DNA of 64,000 bases, from NCBI RefSeq assembly GCF_012689525.1, contig NZ_CP051514.1, positions 930,001-994,000 on the forward strand. Reading direction: 5' to 3'. Shown piece by piece: positions 10,026 to 18,877 of the stretch. The position numbers and the translations under genes are program-made. The notes under the pieces are model-generated. The model made no database searches and was not told the origin of the DNA. It saw nothing but the letters and a program-made list of their open reading frames with translations. Each line of letters opens with the position of its first letter. Within the stretch, counting starts at the first letter, position 1. The stretch comes from Paraburkholderia aromaticivorans (GTDB taxonomy: Bacteria > Pseudomonadota > Gammaproteobacteria > Burkholderiales > Burkholderiaceae).

Positions 10026-10901
10026 GTGAACTACCTGTACCTGCGAGCCTTTTATGCCGTGGCGACTGAGCGGAGCTTTACTCGGGCAGCCCAAGTATTG
10101 AACGTCAGCCAATCCACGCTTTCGAGCCATGTGAAGGAGCTCGAGGAAACCTACGACATCCGGTTGCTGGACCGCCGGGGGCGCACTGTTGTACCGACCG
10201 ACACGGGCGAAGCGGTACTCGCGCAATGCAGGGAGTTCTTCCGACACGAGGAGCAGATCGACGGCCTGCTCAACCGCAGCCAAAAGTTGCAGGCCGGCAG
10301 GTTGAAGGTCGGAGCCGACGGCCCGAAGCACGTCGTGTCGGTGCTCGCAAGCTTCATGGAACTACACCCCGACTTTAAGGTTTCTCTTCATACTGGCAAC
10401 GCGAGGAACGTAACCCAGGATCTACTGAATTACGAAACGGACGTGGCGATCGTGGCCGCGTTGGGCGCGCCACATACCCAGCTTTATACGGAACCATGGA
10501 TCCGCTACGCGCTAGTCGCCGTCATCCCCAGAACCCACCCGCTCGCGAGAAAGGAGGCCATGGATCTCACCGATTTCGCGAATGAGCGGGTCATCATGCG
10601 CGAGCCCACCTCCCTGACTCGTCAACTCCTGACCAGGAGCTTGGAACGCGCCGGAATTCTGGTTCAGAACACGATGGAAATGGACAGTCGGGAAGCCATC
10701 CGTGAGGCCGTAGCGTCGGGCATGGGAATTTCGGTCATGAGCGAGATTGAATTCCCAAACGACGACGCGCACATTGCTGGCATCCGGATTAACGATCCGG
10801 AACTGCAGTTCACGGAATATGTCGCGTGCCGGGAGAACCGGAAGAACACCCCTAGCATTAAGGAATTCTTCAGGCTAGCGCAGAGTTTTCGTCGGCTCTA
10901 A
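10026..10901 (+). CDS. LysR-type regulator, aminoethylphosphonate-associated type
   Basis: A 291-residue LysR-family regulator. The N-terminal winged helix (residues 1-60) reads FTRAAQVLNVSQSTLSSHVK. The effector-binding domain follows, with a characteristic REAIREAVASGMGISVMSE segment near residue 220. It starts at a GTG preceded by AAGGGGAA. It is divergent from the transporter operon, and its overall pattern resembles regulators annotated with aminoethylphosphonate catabolism. It probably activates that operon and may repress itself, using the repeats at 9949-10006. Confidence 0.85.
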   Translation: MNYLYLRAFYAVATERSFTRAAQVLNVSQSTLSSHVKELEETYDIRLLDRRGRTVVPTDTGEAVLAQCREFFRHEEQIDGLLNRSQKLQAGRLKVGADGPKHVVSVLASFMELHPDFKVSLHTGNARNVTQDLLNYETDVAIVAALGAPHTQLYTEPWIRYALVAVIPRTHPLARKEAMDLTDFANERVIMREPTSLTRQLLTRSLERAGILVQNTMEMDSREAIREAVASGMGISVMSEIEFPNDDAHIAGIRINDPELQFTEYVACRENRKNTPSIKEFFRLAQSFRRL

Positions 10902-11012
10902 GAAATAGCTTCCTAGGAATGTGACGAAAGAGAAGGCAACCGTTAGTCTTCGAGAACGGTTTGGCGATCAAGGCCAGCGGGTACAGGCCGCTTATTCGAA
11001 CTTACCGATGAC

Positions 11013-11854
11013 GGCTCTGGTGCAAATAGGCGATATTGACGAGATATTTTGTCTATAAAGGATACCTGATCAGGCAGACAGGACGGCCACCCAGATTGCG
11101 GGCGCAGCGGTATCTTTGAGGCGGAGTTTCGCGAGGCTGAATTGGCCCTTGCGAATACGGTGTACCAGTTCAATACCTGAGAGAGTGATCGCTGCGTTCC
11201 GGAAACGTTTGAAGCCGAGCATGACTTTCGTCCGGGACTTGATGTTGCGGTGGTCCTGCTCGACCATAGCATTGAGATATTTCGAGAATCGGACCTTCGT
11301 GTCCTCCGGCAGCAAGGCATCGGCCTTCATCTCGCGCACGGCGCGGTGCGAGGCGGCGTAGCCATCAAGCGTGATAGTCTTCGGTGGCTGGCCTTGATGT
11401 TTGATTGCCTTCCTGAAAAACGCCTTTGCCGCCTTCACGTCGCGCCTGGCGCTGAGCATGAAGTCGACCGTCTGACCAGCCCGATCCACCGCACGATAAA
11501 GATAGACCCACTTGCCGCGCAGCTTGAGGTAAGTCTCGTCGACACGCCACGACTGGCCGGTGGATCTGCAAAAGCGGTTCCACCGTTTGACCAATTCCGG
11601 CGCAAAGCGACGCACCCAGCGCAGGATCGTCGTGTGCGCCAGCGACAGCCCCCGTTCCGCCATCATTTCGACCAGATCGCGCAGGCTAAGCTTGTAGCGC
11701 AGGTACCAGCGAACACACAGAATGATCACATCGCGGTCAAAATGACGGCCCGCGAACAGTTCCTCCAGACTCTTCAGCTTGCTCATCGGCGGTTCTCAAT
11801 TCGTTCAGACCGACACCTTAACCGATTCGTCCCCGCGCTATTTGCACCAGAGCC
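11013..11854 (-). mobile_element. Complete IS6-family element
   Basis: Perfect 17-bp terminal inverted repeats GGCTCTGGTGCAAATAG are at 11013-11029 and, inverted, at 11838-11854. They enclose one intact transposase gene. The flanking 8-bp sequences (CCGATGAC and GATGAGAG) are not a direct repeat, so the present position probably results from recombination or cointegrate resolution and not from simple insertion. Confidence 0.92.
11070..11786 (-). CDS. IS6-family transposase
   Basis: A 238-residue IS6/IS26-type DDE transposase. The N-terminal helix-turn-helix ([20 protein letters not shown]) is followed by the first catalytic Asp in [13 protein letters not shown]. The second is in [15 protein letters not shown] and the Glu is in [16 protein letters not shown]. 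The gene is full length and fills its element. IS6 elements form cointegrates and drive deletions and inversions between copies. That fits the rearranged state of this window, which holds at least four other IS6 copies. Confidence 0.92.
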   Translation of the reverse strand: MSKLKSLEELFAGRHFDRDVIILCVRWYLRYKLSLRDLVEMMAERGLSLAHTTILRWVRRFAPELVKRWNRFCRSTGQSWRVDETYLKLRGKWVYLYRAVDRAGQTVDFMLSARRDVKAAKAFFRKAIKHQGQPPKTITLDGYAASHRAVREMKADALLPEDTKVRFSKYLNAMVEQDHRNIKSRTKVMLGFKRFRNAAITLSGIELVHRIRKGQFSLAKLRLKDTAAPAIWVAVLSA

Positions 11855-12449
11855 GATGAGAGCAATCAGGTCCTGTTCGTCGTGTCCGTGCGAGACGACT
11901 CATTGACACGGAAACCGCAGGTTGAGTGACTGCAACCCGGCAAAGTTCGACCATTCGAAGTAGTTTGCCGATGCCCGCAAGGGGTCGACTTCTGCGCGGC
12001 ACGGACCGATCAAAGGCGATCCACTCCGCTGGTTCAAAGTCGGACCGGGTTCGGCCATCTACGGCCGCTCGACCGAAGTCGGAAAGGGACAATCGGGCGT
12101 CGGCAGTACGCCTATGAAGCGACGCACTCAGTCGATGCCGCGAGCGCTGCCGAATCCGCCCAATCGCCGTTCGCTGCCGGGTGGAGATGGCTACCGGCAA
12201 TCTGAAACAAGCTGGCCGAACAATCAGGAATGCACACAGCCTCATTAAATCCTGTTTGACATAAATATGCAAGGCAATTGAAAGATTATACGAATCTGCG
12301 AAGGGTGGGTTGCCTCCCTGAATAGGAGGGATCTCTCGTGCAGCGCAGGCTGAAATGGGGCTCAACAAGACACCCTGGCTGCCCACTGTCAGGAGCGGCG
12401 CGAATGTCACGCAAAACGGACGGTTTGAAACTCACTATGCTGAAGACGG
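11855..12449. other. Unassigned DNA between IS6 and IS21 elements
   Basis: About 590 bp without a recognisable gene. A long open frame exists on the minus strand (11838-12410), but its composition is Arg/Ser-rich and it runs into the IS6 terminal repeat, so I regard it as non-coding. The left end of the IS21 element should lie close to 12400-12449. Confidence 0.4.
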
Positions 12450-13241
12450 TCAAGCGGCAGGATCAGGGTCGATCTGGTCTTTCATCCGATAGCTTTTGCC
12501 TTCGATGACGACAGTCTCGGCGTGATGAAGGATGCGATCGAGCAACGCGGAGGTGAGCGTGGTGTCGTGGTTGAAGATCTCAGCCCAGTGTTTAAAGGCA
12601 CGATTGGAGTTGATGATGGTTGCGCTCTTTTCATATCGTTGACTGATGATCTGGAACAGCGCGTCGGCACCCTGTTTATCGATGGGTAAATATCCCAGTT
12701 CATCGACAATAAGCAGGCGCGGTTTGACGTAGCGGCGCAATTCGCGTTTGAGGCCGCCATGCGCATAGGCGGCGTTCACCGAGTTAATGATATCCACCGC
12801 GTTAGCGAAGAGCACCGGGTAGCCGCGCAGGCACGCGGTATGTCCGAGCGCAATACTCAGGTGACTCTTGCCGAGCCCGACGCCGCCGAGGAAGATCACG
12901 TTAGCCGACTCTTCGATGAAGTTCAGCCGGAACAGGTTCTGGATCTGCAGCCGGTTGATGTGGGTGGGCCAGCTCCATTCGAACTGGTCGAGCGTCTTGA
13001 GTATCGGGAAACGGGCCAGGGCGATGCGCCGGGCGATACTACGATCCTCGCGACGATGCGCTTCGCCCTCGATCAGGTGGGCCAGATAGTCGACATGCGA
13101 CCAGTGCTGCGCGCCCGCGTCGCCAGCCAGTGCCTCGTAATGTTGCAGCACGTAGCTCAGGTGTAGTTCCGTGAGTTGTGCAGGCAACGTATCGATGGCG
13201 GGTTTGCGCTGGTGCATGGTGGTGTGTTCAGCTTTCGTCAT
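12450..13241 (-). CDS. istB: IS21-family helper ATPase IstB
   Basis: IstB is a DnaA/DnaC-like AAA+ ATPase that directs the IstA transposase to target DNA. The 263-residue product has an N-terminal helical region, Walker A (LGGVGLGKSHLSIALG, about residue 120) and Walker B (RLLIVDELGYLPI). A sensor-type segment, ATIINSNRAFKHW, follows. It overlaps the end of istA by 14 bp. It appears intact. Confidence 0.92.
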   Translation of the reverse strand: MTKAEHTTMHQRKPAIDTLPAQLTELHLSYVLQHYEALAGDAGAQHWSHVDYLAHLIEGEAHRREDRSIARRIALARFPILKTLDQFEWSWPTHINRLQIQNLFRLNFIEESANVIFLGGVGLGKSHLSIALGHTACLRGYPVLFANAVDIINSVNAAYAHGGLKRELRRYVKPRLLIVDELGYLPIDKQGADALFQIISQRYEKSATIINSNRAFKHWAEIFNHDTTLTSALLDRILHHAETVVIEGKSYRMKDQIDPDPAA

Positions 13242-14706
13242 GGGGCTCCTCCGGTCCGTAGTGCGAGAGATCCGGTTGCGCGAGTTCGATGTCCAGCAGA
13301 TCCTGATGGCGGACCAGGTGCAGCGCGCCGACTTCGGGAATCTGCCGGGCTTTCATCTCCAGAATGTTGGCGATGTACTCGCAACTGAAGGCGTGAAACG
13401 CAAGCCCATCACGCATGGCACGCCCGACCGCCTCGACGCCGTAGATCTCGCTTAATGCGATGATCTTTCGCACGTGCTGTCGCGCATTGGTACGTCGTTG
13501 ATCGAGTCCGTCGTAATAGGCCTGGGCATGCGGGCCCAGTTTCAGGAACTGCATCATCAGCCGCTGTTCCCGGGCATTGCGGCGTTGTGCGAGCAGTGCC
13601 TTGGGATGTTCGGGATCCTCAATATCCTGATGGCGATCGTAGCTTCGCACATGTCGGGCGATCAGCTGGTTGTCGTGGTAGATGCAGACCCGCTCGGGAT
13701 ATGCCTTGAGCGTCACACGCGCACTCGCATACCGGGCCGGCACGGAATAATGGTTGGTGTCCAGCGCCACGCGAAACTGCTTGCTGGCACGCACCGTCAC
13801 AATGCGTGCGACATCGTAGGCTGATGGATTCAGCGGTTTCAGATGCGCCTGCTCGGCTGCAAACAGATCGACGGGGCGCTGGTGCGTCTCACCGTGTATA
13901 CGCACATTGGCGATGGTCTCGAGCCAGAGCTGGGCCGCGGGGTTGATCGCGCTGAACCCGGCGAGCTCAAGCCCGTTGAGGAGATTTTTCTTGACGTAAC
14001 CTACACCATTTTCGACCCGTCCTTTTTCGTTGCCTTTTCCTACATTGCAGGCCACGATGTCGAATCCCCAGTGACGCGCCGCATCCAGATAGCGCGGATT
14101 GAACACCGGCGCCTCGCCCACCAGGCGCTGCAGTACCGCTGACTTCAGATTGTCCACCATCACCCTGGCCGGGCAACCATGGAAGGCTGCGAACGCGTGC
14201 TCATGGCATGCGAGGAAGTGCTCCATCGTCTGCGACACGGTGAATTCGACATACATCAGGCGGCTATAGCACAGCACCATGACGAAGAACGACAGTCGCC
14301 GGCGCGTCGAGCCCACATCAATCGTGCCGTATTCGCCCCAATCAATCTGGGCACACTCCCCGGGAGTGAAGGCAAGTTTCAGGAACGCCTCGTGTCGCGG
14401 TGGGCGGATTGCGCTCACATAGTCGCGCACAATCGTGTAGCCGCCTTCGAAGCCCGCTTCGCGCAGGCGCTGGAAGACCTGCTGAACGCTATACGGATGC
14501 GCATCGAGCCAGCGAACCACCTGCGCCTTGAACGGATCGAGCCGGCTCGCGCGCCGTGGCGAGCGGCGCGGCTGATACGCGCCCGCCCTGATCCATTTCG
14601 CCACCGTTTGCGCATGCAGCCCGAGCGCGCGCGCCGTCTGCGTGATCGTCAGATGCTGCCGGTCATGGCAGTCGCGGATCCTGCAGTACGTCTCGTAATC
14701 AAGCAT
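13228..14706 (-). CDS. istA: IS21-family transposase IstA
   Basis: A 492-residue transposase. The N-terminal helix-turn-helix reads ITQTARALGLHAQTVAKWI. The integrase core carries acidic residues in CAQIDWGEYG, VMVDNLKSAV and GNEKGRVENGVGYVKKN. A C-terminal beta-domain is typical of IstA (HYSVPARYASARVTLKAYPE). Length and order are normal for the family and no frameshift is visible. It overlaps the upstream passenger by 8 bp and istB by 14 bp. Confidence 0.93.
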   Translation of the reverse strand: MLDYETYCRIRDCHDRQHLTITQTARALGLHAQTVAKWIRAGAYQPRRSPRRASRLDPFKAQVVRWLDAHPYSVQQVFQRLREAGFEGGYTIVRDYVSAIRPPRHEAFLKLAFTPGECAQIDWGEYGTIDVGSTRRRLSFFVMVLCYSRLMYVEFTVSQTMEHFLACHEHAFAAFHGCPARVMVDNLKSAVLQRLVGEAPVFNPRYLDAARHWGFDIVACNVGKGNEKGRVENGVGYVKKNLLNGLELAGFSAINPAAQLWLETIANVRIHGETHQRPVDLFAAEQAHLKPLNPSAYDVARIVTVRASKQFRVALDTNHYSVPARYASARVTLKAYPERVCIYHDNQLIARHVRSYDRHQDIEDPEHPKALLAQRRNAREQRLMMQFLKLGPHAQAYYDGLDQRRTNARQHVRKIIALSEIYGVEAVGRAMRDGLAFHAFSCEYIANILEMKARQIPEVGALHLVRHQDLLDIELAQPDLSHYGPEEPHDES

Positions 14707-15097
14707 GGCGTTTGCCCAGCGCCGCGTGCAGCCGCTCCAGATGGGTCGCCACGTCGGCTTGAGCAGGCGCGGGCGGCGCCGACTCCGGCGGCGGTGTATC
14801 GAGCGCCAGCACCTGATACAGCGGCCTTTGCCAGGCGATCAGGCCGATACGCACCAGATCGCTGCGCGCCATCGACAGGCGCGCCGGGGCCATCGACAGC
14901 CGCTGCGCAAGCGACGTGTCCGCGTAGTAGCTCAGGCCCTGGGCATCAGCAACGGTGACCAGAAACAGGTACAGCGCGGCAGCACAGGCGTCACAGCGCT
15001 CGATATACCGCTCGCGCACCAGCCGGTGATCGATCCAGCTGAACTGCGCCGGAACCTGCCGGATCCGCTCAGGGCAGATGACCCGCTTGATCACCAT
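14699..15097 (-). CDS. IS21 passenger protein, helix-turn-helix-like, unknown function
   Basis: A 132-residue protein coupled to istA by an 8-bp overlap. It starts MVIKRVICPERIRQVPAQFS and has a central helical region resembling a winged helix (ADTSLAQRLSMAPARLSMAR, then SDLVRIGLI). A Pro/Ala linker and a short amphipathic tail follow. I recognise this as a kind of protein found beside some IS21 istAB pairs but know no demonstrated role. A DNA-binding accessory or a regulator of the element would fit. Confidence 0.65.
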   Translation of the reverse strand: MVIKRVICPERIRQVPAQFSWIDHRLVRERYIERCDACAAALYLFLVTVADAQGLSYYADTSLAQRLSMAPARLSMARSDLVRIGLIAWQRPLYQVLALDTPPPESAPPAPAQADVATHLERLHAALGKRHA

Positions 15098-15569
15098 GCT
15101 CGCGTCTCCCGCTCAGAATGTCCTGTCCCAGTTGTAGCAGGCGCCGGGTGCTCAGCGCGATGTCTTCTTGTAACGCACTGTCAGTCAGATGGGCGATCAA
15201 CCCAATCAGCACGGCGGGTTGCGCCGACAGGACATCTTGTAACGCATCGCCCGTTAAGAATGGCGATTCCTCTTTTGTTTCAATGGCTTGCACGCAGGAG
15301 TCATCTTGTAACGCACCGCCCTCCCGCACACCTGAACGCCGCCAGTATCCTGGATGCTGTTCGCGCCAGCGCTGCACCCGCGCGACGTTTTGCGGGCCGC
15401 GGAAGTAGTCCTGATTCTCAGATTGGGAAAGCCACTGGCGCTGACTGGCCGCCTTGCTCGCCTGACGGCACGCGAGGGCGCTGCAATACCGCTGGTGTCT
15501 GACGTTGCGCGGGTCCGGGCGGAACAACGCTCCGCAACCGGAACACTGCCGTTGTCGTTGGCGTTTCAT
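15069..15569 (-). CDS. IS21 passenger protein with N-terminal zinc-ribbon-like motif
   Basis: First gene of the IS21 operon, 166 residues from an ATG at 15569; an ATG at 15593 would add eight residues. The N-terminus carries CSGCG, then about 17 residues later CSALAC, a plausible Cys4 zinc-binding knuckle. A basic segment WREQHPGYWRR follows near residue 75. The second half is helical, without a recognised fold. It overlaps the next passenger by 29 bp. Function unknown; nucleic-acid binding is a guess from the motif. Confidence 0.6.
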   Translation of the reverse strand: MKRQRQRQCSGCGALFRPDPRNVRHQRYCSALACRQASKAASQRQWLSQSENQDYFRGPQNVARVQRWREQHPGYWRRSGVREGGALQDDSCVQAIETKEESPFLTGDALQDVLSAQPAVLIGLIAHLTDSALQEDIALSTRRLLQLGQDILSGRREHGDQAGHLP

Positions 15570-15593
15570 GATCGGCCCCCTTGCGCCGATCAT

Positions 15594-15965
15594 GCGCCAC
15601 CACCCGCGAGCAACCTTAACCGGTTGATCCCGACAAACGGGACCAATAAAGGAAGAAAACGCCTAGGATGAACGAAGAAAATGCGCAAGAAGAGTCACGT
15701 CCTTGATAAATAGACGAACCCGAAGAAAACCAGCGAAGAGGTGGATTTCAGACCGACAGATTTAAACGACTTTCAGAACGCCAATGACACCCACGACCGT
15801 CCACGACCGCGCCGTTCCTTGAGGATGCCGCGACCTGACGTGCTGGCTCAGGGATCCAGTCGCTGGTCGATGGCCTGCTGATAACTTGGCAGGCTGCCGA
15901 GGTTCAGCAACTGCAGGCTGAACTGCGGCAGGTGAACCAGACGCTGATCGGGACGATTACCCTTC
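15594..15965. other. Unassigned DNA right of the IS21 element
   Basis: This stretch of 370 bp should hold the right end of the IS21 element. Near 15870-15950 a short plus-strand frame reads WQAAEVQQLQAELRQVNQTL, coiled-coil-like, without start or clear end. It may be a gene tail. The porin stop follows directly at 15966. Confidence 0.3.
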
Positions 15966-17039
15966 TCAGAATCTCTTACGAAGACCGACGCGCACGCCGA
16001 CCTGGTTTTCGGTCGAAGAGTAGCCGATGAGGGTACCCGGCGTCGTGTCCAGGAACATACCGGCGCCCATGGCTTGGTTGTTCGTGTGCTGATAGTTGAC
16101 GGCCAGATAGACGTCCGTTTCCTTGGACAGGAAGTAATGCGCAGTCGTATTGAGCTGGTTGTAGCCGTGGCTCGCGTAGGTCGAATACGTATAGCTGCCC
16201 GTCAGCGTAGCGGCCGGTGTCACGAAGTAGGTCGCGCCCGCCTCGTAGTTGTTGATCGTCGCGTTATTGCCTGCGGCGGTTGCCCGGACCAGCGTCGATG
16301 TCGCGTTGCCGAACACCTTGAGCTTGTCGAACCGATAGCGCCCGCCAACTGCCCAGACGCGTTGGCTGTGTCCGCCGAGTGTAATCGTCGCCAGCGAACC
16401 AGTCATACCGGTGACGGCGGTGTACGCCGCTGAAAGCACGAGCGGTCCTTGAGCGAACTTGAGGCCGAAGCTGGAGGCACGAGGAGCTGCATCCGTTCCG
16501 GCGAAGCCGCCAGCGACGTTGCTGAAGCCGTACAGGGCACCGAACGAGATGCCGCCCCACGTCGGGCTGACGTACTTGACCGTGTTGTTCAGCTGCTCAC
16601 CTGCCAGACGGTCCGCGTCGAACAGGTGGAATGCAACTGCCGTCGTACCGTTGGCCGCTGCCGAGTTCTCGACCATGAAGTCCGTCATGAAGTCATATTG
16701 ACGGCCGAAAGTGAGGACACCGGCTTTTTCCGAGTCCAGACCCACGTACGCCGTACGACCGAACAAAAGACCGCCTTGCCCCATCGCGCCGTTGCTGAGG
16801 TTGAAGCCGCTTTCGAGGTTGAACACGGCCTTCAGGCCGCCGCCGAGATCTTCTTTGCCGAGGAAGCCCCAACGGTTACCCTGGAGAATCCCCGAGTCGC
16901 TCATCACGACCGACTTGCCCTTCTGATTGTTGACGTAGGTGATACCCGCATCGAGGATACCGTAAAGCGTCAGCGAGCTTTGTGCGAATGCAAAAACCGG
17001 TACTTGCAACAATGCAATTGCGAGAAGCATTTTCTTCAT
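15966..17039 (-). CDS. Outer-membrane porin, Burkholderia OmpC-like
   Basis: A 357-residue Gram-negative porin. The signal peptide MKKMLLAIALLQVPVFAFA is followed by QSSLTLYGILDAGITYVNNQ, the standard first strand of Burkholderiales trimeric porins. A conserved GFLGKEDLGGGLKAVFNLE block comes near residue 55 and the terminal strand ends in Phe (VRVGLRKRF), the outer-membrane assembly signal. It lies at the downstream end of the leftward catabolic operon, 80 bp after the reductase gene, with its own GGAG site. I infer that it lets the operon's substrate across the outer membrane. Confidence 0.93.
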   Translation of the reverse strand: MKKMLLAIALLQVPVFAFAQSSLTLYGILDAGITYVNNQKGKSVVMSDSGILQGNRWGFLGKEDLGGGLKAVFNLESGFNLSNGAMGQGGLLFGRTAYVGLDSEKAGVLTFGRQYDFMTDFMVENSAAANGTTAVAFHLFDADRLAGEQLNNTVKYVSPTWGGISFGALYGFSNVAGGFAGTDAAPRASSFGLKFAQGPLVLSAAYTAVTGMTGSLATITLGGHSQRVWAVGGRYRFDKLKVFGNATSTLVRATAAGNNATINNYEAGATYFVTPAATLTGSYTYSTYASHGYNQLNTTAHYFLSKETDVYLAVNYQHTNNQAMGAGMFLDTTPGTLIGYSSTENQVGVRVGLRKRF

Positions 17040-17119
17040 ACTGCTGTGTCTCCATTTAGTAGTTTTACTGCTGGATTAACCCTACGCCTTCAGCCAGAAT
17101 TAGGTCTATTACGTAAGAG

Positions 17120-18115
17120 TTATTCTGGATACAAGCCTTTCGATCTAGCATAGAGTCGCGAAATACCCAGCAATGCCTTGATATTCTTAACTTCCACACC
17201 AACCTGCGAAGCGATTTCAACCAGTACAGAAATCAAGGCGTCAAGCTCCAGTGGTTTTCCCACGACGGAATCTTGAAGCATAGAAGTCCTAAATGCGCCC
17301 AACGAAGCAGTGACTGCGTGTCGATCTTCAGGGTTTGCGCCAATTGGTAGTCCGATGCAACTGCCAATATTGGCCATTTCGACCATACAACTTGACATGA
17401 ACTCTCGCACGTACTGATCAGCAAGAATTTTGTCCCCCGTTGCGCCCGTAATGGCTGAAATCGGGTTCACAGTCATATTGCCCCATAGCTTGAACCATAT
17501 CTCGCGTTGAATCAAAGCAGTTTCTTCGACATCGAAATTAGCGTCGCGTAAACACGTTGCGATTTTTTTTACACGCTGAGAAGCTTCGCCACCTCCGGGT
17601 TCACCGATAACAATTCCATTGCCCGCGATACGACGTATGGTTCCCGGATTGGGGGCAGTCGCTGAAAGATGCACGACCGAACCAATCACAGAGGATGTCA
17701 AAATAGACGCACCAACGACACCTGATGGATCAAGCGACCATAGGTTGAGCGATCCAGCAGGCTCGGGCAGTCCGTGAGCGAACCACCAAGGTATGCCGTT
17801 CATGGCAGACAGGACCGTCGTCTCCGGACCGACCGTTGCTGCGATTTGCGGCGCAACGGCTTCAAGGCCGGTAGTTTTCAATGCGACGATCACGAGGTCC
17901 TGAGGACCGAGTTCCGCAGGCGTACGCACCACATTGACATTGTGTGACGTGCGACGCTCTTCCCCATCGACGGTTTCGATCAGAGTCAAACCCTGACGCT
18001 TCACCGTGTCGTAGGTTTCATTTCGAGCGATAGCGCTCACCTCATACCCGGCACCGGCCAGTTTTGCAGCCATAAGACCGCCGACGGCACCCAGCCCGTG
18101 AATTGTGATCTTCAT
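17120..18115 (-). CDS. Ketopantoate reductase-like 2-oxoacid reductase
   Basis: A 331-residue ApbA/PanE-family protein. The N-terminal NADP-binding motif is IHGLGAVGGLMAAKLAGAGY. A mid-region DLVIVALKTTGLEAV follows, and the C-terminal half contains FKLWGNMTVNPISAITGAT, where the Lys and Asn match catalytic positions. Family members reduce 2-oxo acids, not only ketopantoate. In this operon, after a class II aldolase and a PrpD-like gene, a role on a pathway intermediate is more likely than pantothenate synthesis. The start at 18115 lies 10 bp after the aldolase stop; a longer frame from 18157 would overlap that gene. Confidence 0.85.
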   Translation of the reverse strand: MKITIHGLGAVGGLMAAKLAGAGYEVSAIARNETYDTVKRQGLTLIETVDGEERRTSHNVNVVRTPAELGPQDLVIVALKTTGLEAVAPQIAATVGPETTVLSAMNGIPWWFAHGLPEPAGSLNLWSLDPSGVVGASILTSSVIGSVVHLSATAPNPGTIRRIAGNGIVIGEPGGGEASQRVKKIATCLRDANFDVEETALIQREIWFKLWGNMTVNPISAITGATGDKILADQYVREFMSSCMVEMANIGSCIGLPIGANPEDRHAVTASLGAFRTSMLQDSVVGKPLELDALISVLVEIASQVGVEVKNIKALLGISRLYARSKGLYPE

Positions 18116-18125
18116 CCGTTGGCCC

Positions 18126-18866
18126 TCACTCGCGCCAGGACGCATCAATCTTGTCAACCTGTCGAATCAATGCGTCAAACACATCGCGACCGCCGCCATA
18201 GCGAGGATCGAACTGTAATGCGTCTTGACTTGCTTGAAGACAAATCGATTCAGGAACGGGAATGGATTCGCCGAGCGCTGCAGTGGCCAATTGAACTTCG
18301 CAAGCGCGCTGTAGGGTCCACAGATAGCTGAAGGCCAAGGGGATCGTGTTCCCAATGCTTAGCAATCCGTGATTGCGAAGGATGACCGCATTCGCGGCGC
18401 CGATGGACTGCACGACGCGCGGGCCTTCTTCGGCATGAACCGTGATGCCTTCGAAATCGTGATACGCCACCCGATTGTAAAGTTGGGCCGCATAGAAGTT
18501 ATTCATCACGAGACCTTGCCGCGAGCAGGAAACGGCCGATCCTGCCGTCGTATGCGTGTGCATTACACAGTGTCCGTCAGGGATTCCGCGATGGATTGCG
18601 GAGTGCAGAACGAATCCGGCTGGGTTAGGCCGGTACTTCGATTCGCCGATGATCTGACCATCGAGATCGATCTTCACCAGATTCGAAGCCGTGACCTCAC
18701 TATAGTGGAGGCCGAATGGATTGATCAGAAAATACGATTCCGGACCATGGATGCGCACCGTAATGTGGTTGTAGATCAGCTCTGTCCACCCAAGCATCGC
18801 GAAAATGCGATAGCAGCCTGCGAGTTCGGTCCTCAACGTCTGTTCATTGATCACCTGGTCCGTCAT
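18126..18866 (-). CDS. Class II aldolase/adducin-family protein
   Basis: A zinc-type aldolase fold of 246 residues. Metal-binding histidines are visible in VMHTHTTAGS and in ILRNHGLLSIG. The substrate loop LINPFGLHYSEVTASNLVKI near residue 50 is typical. Family members (fuculose- or ribulose-phosphate aldolases, decarboxylases) cleave or isomerise short hydroxy-acids. It is co-directional and closely spaced with PrpD (11 bp) and the reductase. I chose the second Met (18866) because GGGGA lies 6 bases upstream; the first Met is only two codons earlier. Confidence 0.87.
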   Translation of the reverse strand: MTDQVINEQTLRTELAGCYRIFAMLGWTELIYNHITVRIHGPESYFLINPFGLHYSEVTASNLVKIDLDGQIIGESKYRPNPAGFVLHSAIHRGIPDGHCVMHTHTTAGSAVSCSRQGLVMNNFYAAQLYNRVAYHDFEGITVHAEEGPRVVQSIGAANAVILRNHGLLSIGNTIPLAFSYLWTLQRACEVQLATAALGESIPVPESICLQASQDALQFDPRYGGGRDVFDALIRQVDKIDASWRE

Positions 18867-18877
18867 GTGCATTCCCC

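Larger units (their letters stand above)
12450..15593 (-). mobile_element. IS21-family element with two passenger genes (ends approximate)
   Basis: Four overlapping minus-strand genes form one unit: two small passengers, then istA and istB. The overlaps are 8 to 29 bp, which suggests one transcript with translational coupling. I could not place the terminal repeats; the given limits are those of the genes, and the true ends lie somewhat outside. Confidence 0.75.

Noticed and set aside
11838..12410. A 190-codon minus-strand frame
   Set aside because: It runs through the IS6 terminal repeat and is Arg/Ser-rich without any recognisable motif or ribosome site.
17120..18115. The reductase considered as the true pantothenate-pathway panE because panC and panD are also in the window
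   Set aside because: It lies 15 kb away inside a catabolic operon between an aldolase and a porin, so a pathway-specific 2-oxoacid reductase is more likely.
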